Origin: Mallotus nudiflorus
Lineage: Eukaryota; Streptophyta; Magnoliopsida; Malpighiales; Euphorbiaceae
Direction of reading: 5' to 3'
NCBI GenBank assembly: GCA_947683625.1
Contig: CANTUR010000455.1
Coordinates: 390,001 to 454,000 of the forward strand
DNA length: 64,000 bases
A program made the translations under genes and the position numbers. A model generated the notes under the pieces. The model ran no database searches, was not told the origin of the DNA, and saw only the letters and a program-made list of their open reading frames with translations. This document shows, in pieces, positions 55,304-64,000 of this stretch (positions are counted from its first letter, which is position 1; every line of letters starts with the position of its first letter).

Positions 55304-55390
<87 letters not shown>
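55303..55390 (+). repeat. (TAA)n microsatellite, about 29 repeats
   Basis: Uninterrupted taa triplets inside the solo LTR. The other LTRs of the family have only a few attatta bases here (23291-23299). The long minus-strand Ile run in a frame through it is an artefact. Confidence 0.97.
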
Positions 55391-55395
55391 TTGGG

Positions 55396-55477
55396 ATTGG
55401 CATTTAAAATGCTGATCGAAATTTGTGAAATGCCGATCGACATTATATAATGCCGATCGGCATTGCACAATGCCGAC
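55396..55477. repeat. 20-bp-period palindromic array in the solo LTR (4 units)
   Basis: Units of the type cgatcgacattatataatgc and cgatcggcattgcacaatgc, 20-21 bp each, at the same position within the LTR as 23306-23420. Confidence 0.85.
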
Positions 55478-57360
55478 ACGTAAAAAGTCCATTTTTTTTA
55501 TTTTTTGCCTATTTTCTTAATTTTTTTGTCTATTTTTCAGTGTTTTGATTGGTTAAAAATTTAATTTTGTTATTATTATTATTTGATGAAAATTTCAACG
55601 TGTTCAAAATGCGTAAATAACTTTCAAAAATCAAAATTCTTATCAGTCTGTTTTGAAGAAATGAGCTCGTTCCTATAATGGGGGAAGTCAGTATGCAGAC
55701 TTTACTTTAAAAAGCAAAGAGCCTGCGTGCGTGAAGGGGCTTTTTTTTGAGACACACACAAATGGGTGGCTTTTTTGATACACACACAGACAGGAGACTT
55801 ACACACATAAACCCCAAAAATCTAGATGCCACTTAGAATGCCCTGTGCACCACAAACTTTGATTTCTTTTGTTATGTCAAAGCCTTAGTTTTTTATACGG
55901 TTCTTTCAATGAGAACAATCCAGCGTTGTTTTTTTTTAGTCCAAAATCAATAATACTTCAATTTCAACGGTGAAAATCCTAGTCTAAAGGGCTAAAAAAG
56001 GCATTTGCACAGCATCTAAGATCATCACATTGTTCTTTTTTTATTCTTTTCTTCCTTAATGATTTTTATTTTATTTTTGTTATTGATTTGAGTATTAAAT
56101 TTCACTAATATAATTTTTTTTTTGTTTTTTTTGTTTTGATATCTGAGCGGGGATTGAGGAGGAAACAGTCTAATATTCAAGAATTAAACAAAAGATCCAT
56201 AGAATGTCATGGATGAACCTGTACTATTTTTCAATAGTTCTTAGGATTTTAATTTTTATTTTACATTTTGTTGTCCTTTGTAGTTATTTTAATTCATGGG
56301 TGTATAATTGTTTAATTTTAATTTCGTACGTAGTTTGTAATAGCCCCAGTAGTGAGAATAGTGATAGATTTAATTTTCTACGTTTAAAATCAATTAGTAA
56401 TTAGGTTTAATCTAGTAAATCCAAATTAAAATCAATGGTGGCAGTAGCTTAATTTAGGGCTTGCATGTAATTGATTTAGGGTTTCTAGAAAATCACTAAA
56501 ATATTTGTTTCATCTTTTTTATGCTTTATTTGTTTTGGGTTGTGTTTTTGGGTTTTTTATATTATTTTGGGCCTCAAGTCCACGCTTAGGTCCAACTCAC
56601 TTTAAATAGGCTTAAAAATGGTTTAGGACTTTAAATAATTAAAATCAATTTAGACCTATTAGGTTAATTAGATTTTCGGCCCACTTAGTTAATTAAAACT
56701 TGTTTAGACTTAACTCAGCCCACTTAAATTCATTTCTTTTAAAATAAATAGACCTAATCCCATATTTCACTTAAAATAAAACCAAGTTAGACTTAGACCC
56801 ATTAATTTAACTTTCCTTTAAAATTAAATATACTTAAACCTATTCCTTTGACAAACTAAAATAAATAGATCTAAGCTCACTAATTAAAAAAAAAATGTAG
56901 GCCCACCTTTAGTCTCTTTCTCACTTGTAAATAAAATGTAAATCTAGCTAACTTTTTAATAAAATTAACATAGTTTAGACTTAGGGACAGCGCAATCTTG
57001 AATGCATTTTTTATATGTAATTTTATTGACTAGATGCCTAGGGTTAGATGGATGTCAAATAGGGTTTAAATAAAATTGCATATAATTAGAGGATGAAATA
57101 ATCATTTATAAAATTATTCTAAATGAACACGAGACTAAGAGAAGTTAGTATTCCATTCCCAGAATCTCCTAGTTGTGGTGCTAATTTTCTTTTAGAGAAT
57201 TGAGTACCACCAATCAAATTATCCCGGTTATTACCCTGGGTGGCGACTCTTCTTCTCCATGCTGACTTTGTGACATAGTAGTGTGTTTCCTAAGTCCCTG
57301 AGCCTAAACGGTGTCGCGGTTGCTAAAATCTTGAACGCACGCTAAACTCTGCCGTCTATA

Positions 57361-57510
57361 ATACCATTTTTCAAAAGGAAAGGAATTGAAATTTATGCCA
57401 AAAAGAAAAATGGTGTAATTATAGTAGGAACTTGAAAGGCAGTTTTTTGAAGTTCTATAATCATGTGCTACTCATGTGTCATAGTATAATTAACTAGAGT
57501 TAGTATTAAA
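57361..57510. mobile_element. MITE-like element, second copy, right part
   Basis: Begins with the repeated atacc and continues atttttcaaaaggaaaggaa, matching 18228-18365 through tataattaactagagtta. Together with 54970-55119 it forms the second MITE copy. Confidence 0.85.
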
Positions 57511-57576
57511 ATGAAAGTTAATTAATTTTAGTTAACAACACCATACGCTATAAATAAAATTTAGTGAAGAAATTTA
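57511..57576. other. Short flank between MITE and LINE
   Basis: AT-rich, no features. Confidence 0.5.
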
Positions 57577-58169
57577 ACTTTTTTTTTATATAAAGGATTG
57601 TAGCTCATATCATCAAGAAGTGCACCTGTGCATACTAGGTTGGCACCCCCTTAGCACCAACATCACACACCAAAAAGCAACCATTTATTAAAAATAAAAG
57701 ATTAAACAAAAGAATTCAAGACAACCTATAAACGGCAAAAACAACAAAAAGCAAACTATTGGAATCTATATGATTCTAAACTAAGGGCATCATTAAACAT
57801 TAAATTATGACAACAAACGGGATAGGAAGACCACCATTGACACTACTGCAAATGTAGACCCATAGAGGCTTACATGAAATTGAATGGAGTTGAGCTGGTT
57901 AATGCAACATTGCCATTCTGCACGAACACTCCAAGAAACCGCAACATTTTTTACTGAAGTAACATGACTACATAAATGGAGTCCGATTCAATCCAGATAG
58001 GAGAAATCTGGAGCTTAAAAGCCTTGTAAACTACAATAGCCATAGCCAATAACTCAGCCTCAAATGCAAATCTAACACCTACTGGAGCAGCAAAAGAAGC
58101 CAGTGTCGAACCAGTGTTGCCTCTCAAACTCCACCAGTTGCACCAAGATAACACCATCACAGTTCAACT
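57577..58169 (-). pseudogene. LINE 3' part with RNase H domain (first segment)
   Basis: On the minus strand, the RNase H-like domain reads RFAFEAELLAMAIVVYKAFK and IWIESDSIYVVMLLQ (58075-57951), which is the RVT_3-type RNase H found at the end of plant LINE-1-like elements. A frameshift precedes it near 58100. Downstream are broken codons and the typical 3' end with ttggtgctaagggggtgcca acctagtatg wording (about 57655-57625), ending in an A-run (T8 on the + strand at about 57580). The domain start lies beyond the CACTA insertion at 58170-59908. Confidence 0.75.
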
Positions 58170-59820
58170 CACTACAACAAAAATAATTTATAATAACATT
58201 CTAAAAATAACATTTTTTGCAAATGTTAATTAATATAAGTAAAATAATATTTAAATGACATTAATATTAAATATTATTAAAAATTATCTATTGTAACAAT
58301 TATTTTATGTTAAAACAATATTTACAGTAAATGTTGTCTTAGTTTAATATTTCCTAAAAAATTTTACAATGTTTATTATACATGTTACTATATTTTTTTT
58401 TATTATGACATTTATAGTGTTTTTTTTTGGTTAAAAAGTCTACTTATTTAATTAAAAAGTGTTATATTTTATATTAAATTTTATTAAATTTTGGTTTATC
58501 TTTTTATCTTAATTTTGGCATAAAAAAGTTTTAAATTTAGAAATCTCCTAACTATTGTAAACTTCTACGTTCCCATCTTCAACTCAACATCTACTAATTT
58601 TTAATTTTTCTAAAACACTTTATCTCTTATCCTTGTTTAAAGATATTCAAGGTCTTCTTCAAGAGGAAAAGAAGATTAAGATAACAGGTATATACAGAGA
58701 ATAATTTTTTATGCTAATTTTTTTGCCTCAATGGCTAACTCCTTTCCTTTAGGCATCCATAAATTTTCAGTTGCACGAAGTTGTAGCTACCCTATGACAA
58801 TAGCCAACGTAATTTTCAAGTGTGAGGAACTTATCAAGAGGAGTTGGGCAGGTCAAAATACAACATCATGGTCACCTAGTTGAAGATCTCAGCAGTAGCA
58901 GGATGGCCTATTTATATATGCTCATGGAGCCCTTATGTTAGAAAAATAATGTCAGAAGAGTCCCTCCAATTAAAGAGAATTGAAGGGGAATATCTTTTCT
59001 AAGAGTTGTCAACTTATAATTTGGGTTCCACTCCCTCCATTGTACCAAAAGAAAAATAAAATAAAATTGTGTTGGCTGTTAGATGATGTATTTAGGGTCC
59101 TTTATCCAAGGACTGTTACATTTTAATTTTTAAGCCTATTGCCTTTCCATGTTGACAAAAAGAAAACTGTCATTTATGTAAATTATTGTATAAATAATTG
59201 TAATATTGCATACAATATTGTGATGTATGTATAAATGTTATGTAAAATAAAATTTATATCTAATAATAATATTATTTTTTTATTTGAACAGTTAAATTGT
59301 GACTTTTAAATAATGCACATAGAATTTATTTTAATTTATAAAATTGTTTCAACTTATAAATATTTATAAAATTATATGATAGATTATAGTATTATTAGAA
59401 ATGAATTAATAAATCATATTCTTATGCATTAATAAATATGCATAGTAACATAATATTAATTTAACCAATATAATAAAAGTGTTGCAATATAATTTTTTTA
59501 GTAATATTTAATAAGTGTAGTACTGAGTATTTTTAAGCAACATTTTAAAATGTTGCTATATGGTAGTATTATGACATTTAATAAATATTTTTAATGACAT
59601 TTATTAAATATTAGTTAAGTGAATGTGTTGCAACATTAAAAAAAATATCACAATAAATTATTATAAATGTTATTATAAATGAATACCAATAAATAATGAA
59701 AATATTATTTTAATATTTAATCACACTGAATAAAGTTATAATTGAATAACATTTTAAAAAAATGTTGGTATAAATTTATAATAACATTTTTTATATTTTA
59801 TATAAGATTTGATCAATGTC

Positions 59821-59890
<70 letters not shown>

Positions 59891-59908
59891 TTTTTTGTTT
59901 TTGTAGTG
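58170..59908. mobile_element. CACTA (En/Spm-type) non-autonomous transposon
   Basis: Ends are cactacaacaaaaataat at 58170 and gtttttgtagtg ending 59908, an inverted repeat with the CACTA terminus. Flanking triplets are act and gct, a near match to the 3-bp duplication expected. Subterminal regions carry many aataacatt/aatgttgcta words in both orientations. The middle (58560-59160) has higher GC and no recognisable protein. A transposase was not found, so the element depends on others. Confidence 0.85.
59823..59896. repeat. (TA)n followed by poly(T) near the CACTA right end
   Basis: About 25 TA repeats, then 24 T, directly before gtttttgtagtg. Confidence 0.95.
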
Positions 59909-60000
59909 GCTTAATCCATCCAAGAGGAGGGTAAAGCCATATGACAGGAAAAGCCACAGGCAGATGACGCGAAATACCAAAATACGAAGACGCTTTAAAA
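59909..60000 (-). pseudogene. LINE RNase H, second segment
   Basis: The minus strand reads SYGFTLLLDGLS or, in the frame that rejoins across the CACTA element, VIWLYPPLGWIK (59947-59912). The latter is the lead-in to the RNase H domain (a P-x-G-W-x-K motif), and the NCDG motif follows on the other side of the insertion at about 58163. Upstream similarity fades near 60000. Confidence 0.65.
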
Positions 60001-60284
60001 TGATAAGGTCTGCTTAAGAGTTGCGCATATGGCCTATTGAAAGTCTATAATGCCTTGATATGTTTATTATTTCCGTGTTTTAGAGTTGCATTTTAATAAA
60101 TTCTAAATAAAGAATGAATTAATTTAAGTAATTTTTAGATTTAATTAGAAAATTTTTATGAGTTAGTATTTATTTAGAATTCTTATTATGTATTGTATAT
60201 TTAGGAAAGCTTTATTTAAGTTTTAATTAGTTTTTATGTTTTATGTCTAGTGAGCCCCAGAAATGCAAAGGAGTTGATATATTT

Positions 60285-60550
60285 TTGCATGACATGGCAT
60301 GCACATGCCGTGTGATAAAGCAAAAAAAGAGGAAAGCCATGTCCAAGTCATGCATGAGTCATGAAGAAGTCATCTACACTTAATGTCAATAGAGTAATGT
60401 CATGGCATGCACATGTTGTGTGAGTGAACAATTCTGATGCAGAATGAAGCACGACTAATGAACTTGCCCGTGTTGGATGTCATGATGTATGCTGAATAAG
60501 TTTGCAGATTTATTTGAATGAAGCACGGTCGTGTTCCAAAACCATGTCAT
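60285..60550. repeat. Palindrome-rich block upstream of the third LTR TATA box
   Basis: catggcatgcacatgccgtgtg at 60293 (shown in parts: catggcatgcacatg, ccgtgtg) and catggcatgcacatgttg at 60401, 108 bp apart, with further gaagcacg/catgtcatga words. Core gcatgc and catg dyads dominate. Confidence 0.65.
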
Positions 60551-60625
60551 GAAGGCAGAAGTTTTCCTATTTTGAAAATAAGAAGCAATTAAAAATAAAA
60601 AAGGATTCTTTTCATACCCTAGCAC

Positions 60626-60632
60626 TATATAA
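60626..60632 (+). promoter_or_regulatory. LTR TATA box, third Athila-like element
   Basis: tatataa in agcactatataaggaatg, downstream of the palindrome block. Confidence 0.55.
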
Positions 60633-61460
60633 GGAATGAACACCTTTTTAGAGACACAAAAGAGAAAGGGGCGGCTAGACAGAAATCAACGAAGACTAAG
60701 AGCTTATTTTTATTTTCTTTTCTATTATCATCTTCTTATTTTCTTGATTTTTGATTATGGATTTCATCATAGCCATGTATGGCTAAGTTTTCTTTTAGAG
60801 TCTTGGTTAGGAGTAGTTATTCCATAACATGATTTGAACATAAGTTTTTATATTTAATTTGAATTTCAGTAAATTCTTTGTGTTGTAATATTTATCTTGT
60901 TATCATTTTAGGCATGTTTGATTGCATGTTTATGGATGAATTCGCCAGCGAGAGTTAAGGGAATTCATTAGCTTAAGACACTTAAAACTTAAATCACTTG
61001 ACCATGAGAGTAGGCGAGCTCTTCGAGGAACCATGACAGTAGGCAGAGGTCTATGGTGGTAAACCAATAATTGTTAAGGAACTTAATGAGTTTTGATTAA
61101 CTTTTTAATCATAAGAGTAGGTTAAACTTTAATTTTAACATGCTTCACTGAACTTGAGAGAGTCTTTAGGTATTTTAAAATAATTACTCTTAATTGAAAT
61201 CAATGTCTTTTGTTTGTTAATGTGTTCATGATTGGATTGGAATAATGAAACTAAACCTAGGCTCTGTGTTTACAAATATTTAATTTTACTTTTAATTTAA
61301 TTTCTATTATTTAAATCTTAATTCTTGCTAAATTATTCAATTAACTAGCTGAGATCATAGGTAAAAATTATTACTAATCAATATATAGTCCTTGAGGGAA
61401 TGATATCTTTCTATTGCAACCACAACCGTGCACTTGCGTGTTTAAAATACAATAAGTTTT

Positions 61461-61478
61461 TGGTGTCGTTGTCAGGGA
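61461..61478 (+). other. Primer-binding site, Asp-type tRNA
   Basis: tggtgtcgttgtcaggga, differing from the standard tggtgtcgttgccgggga by two bases, preceded by agttt as in other Athila elements. Confidence 0.8.
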
Positions 61479-61584
61479 CGTGCAATATTTATATTAATTT
61501 AATTTTTACTTTTCTTAGACTACTATTCTTTCTTTAATTTTAATTTAATTTGCTAATTATTTTTCATGGAACTTTTTCTAGTTT

Positions 61585-63340
61585 ATGAACACTCAATCTA
61601 AAGGGACAAACTTAGAAAAGATCAACCCTGAAATCGAGAAATCATGCAAACAAAACCAAAAGGAAAAGCAAAAAAAAGACAAGCAAAAGATGGCTAAAGA
61701 TTAAGCACTACAATTGGGTGGGAATCAAGCTCTTCAAGAGTACACAATGCCCAATCCAAGAGATACCCATAATAGCATTATCAGGCCAACTGTCGATGCC
61801 AACATATTTGAGATCAAATTGGCGATAATCCAGATGATCTTACAATTCCAGTTTGGAGGCCTCCCAAGCGAGGATCCTAATGCCCATCTAGCTCAATTTT
61901 TGAAGATTTGTGATATATTCAAGATGAATGGGGTTAGTCCTAATGTAATAAAGCTTAGATTATTCCCTTTCTCTTTGAGGGATAAGGCTATGCTATGGCT
62001 ACACTTTTTAACACCATAGTCAATCACTTCATAGGACACGCTATCAAGGACATTCTTGGGCAAGTATTTCTCTACCACATAAACTATGAAGTTCAAATAG
62101 GAGATCACAAGTTTCACCTAACATGGTAGTGAATCTCTTTATAAGGCTTGGGAAAATTTCAAGGATTTATAGAGACAATGTCCTCACTATGGAGTTCCAC
62201 AGTGGTTGCTCATTCAAACCTTCTACCAAGGCCTAACAGAGCTAATGAGGATCATTATTGATGCAATTGCCTAAGGCTCATTCATGAGCAAGATGCTTGA
62301 TGATGCCTATAATCTTCTTGAGACTATAGCATCCAACAACTACCAATGGCATGGTAAGAGAAGTGCATCAAAGAAAGTTACAGGAATGCATGAAGTGGAT
62401 AGTTTGAATCTCCTTAATGCTGAGATTGATTTGCTTAACAAGAAATTAGAGGCGTCCACTAAAGTCTCTAATCCCATGGTTGTCTATTCCTATGAAAATT
62501 ATGGAAGAGGACATTCAACCCTAGAGTGTCAGGGAGGTTTTTCTTAAGATTGCTTTATTGAGCAGGTAAATGCACTTAATAATTTCCAAAGGAATCCCTA
62601 CTCGAACACCTACAACCTAGGTTGACGAAATCATCCAAACTTTTCATGGTCTAACTAAGGAGGGGTACAAAATACCCATCAAAGGTTCAAACAACCACCT
62701 CCTAGATTTCCACAAAAGAATACCTCCCCTCAACAAAGTGAACCAAAGTCGAACCTTGAAGTGATGATAGAAAAATTCCTAAAAGACCAAAAAGAGTAGA
62801 AGGAAGCAATAAATAATTTGACATCTTAACTGGGACAATTTTTTGCCTACAACAAGATGTTAGAAAACTAAATTTCATCACAAGCTTCAAGTTTAAAGCA
62901 GAGTGGAATGTTTCCCAGTCAACCTCAAAATCTTAGAGAACAAGCTAAGGCGATCACACTTAGGAGCGAAAAGCAATTGCCTAAAATAGAGACCAAGAAT
63001 AAAGTTGCAGAAACCGTTCATAACACCCAAGAGGAGAAGACTGAGCATTCACAGAATAAGGATAAGGAGAAGAGCGACTCACCATATTTAGTACCGCTGC
63101 TGCCATTTCCACAAAGGCAATAGAAATCCAAGTTAAACAGGCAGTTTGAGAAGTATATAAAGTCATTTCAGCTGCTCAAACTAAATATACCTCTCCTAGA
63201 TGTGATCAATACCATGCTTGCATACTTTAAATTCTTAAAAGACATCATCTCATATAATATAAAATGGGAAGACCATGAAACCATTCCTATCAATTAGGAA
63301 TGCATTGTTGTCATTCAAAATAAGCTTCCCTAAAAGGTAA
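61585..63340 (+). pseudogene. Athila-like gag remnant
   Basis: The start ATG at 61585 opens MNTQSKGTNLEKINPEIEKS, then a Lys/Gln-rich stretch with a stop at 61702. The gag domain follows: FGGLPSEDPNAHLAQFLKIC (61855-61914) and RLFPFSLRDKAMLWLHFL, the best-conserved Athila motif, with stops from 62018 on. A zinc-knuckle position (62491-62529) reads YENYGRGHSTLEC, in which two Cys are Tyr, so metal binding is lost. The tail contains QAKAITLRSEKQLPK (about 62943-62985) and an acidic, Gln-rich stretch to the protease, as is typical of this lineage. Confidence 0.87.
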
Positions 63341-63780
63341 AAGATCCAGGGAGTATCATTATCCCTTGTACTATTAGAAATAAATTTATACGTAAATCTC
63401 TATGTGATCTTGGTGCAAGTGTGAGTATAATTCCTCTTTCCTTTTGCAAAAAACTTAATATCGATGAGCCACAATCGATGATGGTGTCACTACAACTTGT
63501 AGATAGATCTATCATATACCTCTACGAAATTTTGGAAGACGCCCAGGTCAAAGTTGGAGATTATTATGTACCAGGAGATTTTATCACCCTAGAAATGGAG
63601 GAGGATCACCACATCCTAATCATACTAGGATGACCATTCCTAGCCACAGTGGGAGCAATCATAGACATCAAGAGAGGAAAGAATTTACTGGAAATTAGAG
63701 ATAATAAGGTGGAGTTTGATTGTTTTCAAAATGGAAAAACAATCCTCAATGATGGGTTCCTATTTTAAAGTTGATGTGAT
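63341..63780 (+). pseudogene. Athila-like aspartic protease remnant
   Basis: Retroviral-type protease. The active site D-L-G-A-S is at 63406-63420 in SLCDLGASVSIIPLSFCKKL, identical in pattern to working Athila proteases. The second half has DFITLEMEEDHHILIILG, a stop in place of Arg at 63631-63633, then PFLATVGAIIDIKRGK. The active site is intact, but flanking stops (63292, 63334, 63631, 63768) break the polyprotein. Confidence 0.88.
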
Positions 63781-64000
63781 ACAAGGCTATATGCAAAAGA
63801 CCTTTGAAAAGTAACTCACCCATGATCCCCTAGAAGCATGCTTAATCTATGATGTTATAAAGGATGACATTGATGAAGAGGTGGAAATGTATGAACACTA
63901 CCTCAGTGGAAGTCCAATATTGAATAAACATAAATCAACCAGGTATGAGCCCTTACCCTTTACATTAGAAAGCCTTGGTATGGTTGAGGAGGAAAGTGCA
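63781..64000 (+). pseudogene. Athila protease-RT linker, runs off the window
   Basis: After a frameshift near 63780 an open frame reads LTHDPLEACLIYDVIKDDID (about 63814-63873) and STRYEPLPFTLESLG to the window end. This is the acidic linker before Athila RT. The element continues beyond 64000. Confidence 0.7.

Larger units (their letters stand above)
55120..57360 (+). mobile_element. Solo LTR of the Ogre-like family
   Basis: 2241 bp, homologous from end to end to the LTRs at 23068 and 37719: tataagcactcaatttcagg at the start and aatcttgaacgcacgctaaa ctctgccgtctata-type wording at the end. TG and CA ends have become TA and TA. Perfect 5-bp duplication atacc outside. No internal region remains, so it arose by LTR-LTR recombination. 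It contains a (TAA)n run and a four-unit palindromic array. Confidence 0.93.
60055..61454 (+). mobile_element. 5' LTR of a third Athila-like element
   Basis: The right end is fixed by the primer site at 61461. The left end is placed at the tgatatg at 60055 by analogy to Athila LTR starts and is uncertain. It has a palindrome-rich block (60285-60550) with two copies of atggcatgcacatg, a TATA box (60626), and the conserved gaccatgagagtaggcgagc-type stretch (about 61000). No partner LTR is in the window. Confidence 0.65.

Noticed and set aside
55259..55492. Minus-strand frame with a long isoleucine run
   Set aside because: Direct translation of the (TAA)n microsatellite.
57951..58160. Host gene with an RNase H fold
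   Set aside because: Wording matches the RVT_3 RNase H of plant LINEs. It has a LINE-type 3' end with an A-run, frameshifts and stops.

Overview
This window is nuclear DNA of a flowering plant, most likely a eudicot. It is very AT-rich and consists almost entirely of decayed, nested LTR retrotransposons, with fragments of a LINE, a CACTA transposon, MITE-like repeats and plastid DNA. I found no intact host gene. Species cannot be told from sequence alone. The plant call rests on Athila-type and Tat/Ogre-type Ty3/gypsy elements, a copia element with an initiator-Met primer site, antisense accessory ORFs resembling plant mobile domain and 'putative gypsy type transposon' proteins, and pieces of plastid rpoC1, rps11 and trnV-GAC.

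Layout, left to right. 1-10555 is the 3' part of an Athila-like element (RNase H, integrase, 3' untranslated tail, polypurine tract, 3' LTR), split by a minus-strand cluster of LTR-like sequences at about 1693-8092. 10556-14218 is a 5'-truncated Tat-type pol (protease end, RT, two RNase H domains, integrase), followed by a broken antisense ORF set at 15389-17214. 18002-18365 is a MITE-like inverted-repeat element. 18366-21690 is AT-rich DNA with tandem repeats.

23068-39848 is a complete 16.8-kb Ogre/Tat-like element: 2.1-2.2 kb LTRs, TG...CA ends at the outer termini and a perfect 5-bp target duplication (gcaag). It interrupts a minisatellite-bearing repeat and carries gag, protease, a G-patch region, RT, RNase H and integrase remnants, then tandem cassettes, an antisense plant-mobile-domain gene with a recognisable intron, and a 286-bp higher-order repeat before the 3' LTR. 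40630-49800 is a copia element (SIRE/Maximus-like, tentative) with both LTRs. Its 3' LTR has two extra 194-bp units and a 320-bp mosaic insert of three plastid loci.

49801-54740 is an Athila-like element with an internal deletion from just after the primer site to the very end of pol. 54970-57510 is a second MITE copy, split by a solo Ogre-family LTR (55120-57360) with target duplication atacc. 57577-60000 is a minus-strand LINE RNase H end split by a CACTA element (58170-59908). 60055-64000 is the 5' LTR, gag and protease of a third Athila-like element that runs off the window.

All coding regions are broken by stops or frameshifts, many of them explained by C-to-T or G-to-A changes as expected of methylated, silenced repeats. 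The most unusual signals are the mosaic plastid insert, a 20-bp-period palindromic array found at five places, the antisense accessory genes in two Tat elements, and the in-window pre-insertion copy of the solo-LTR target.
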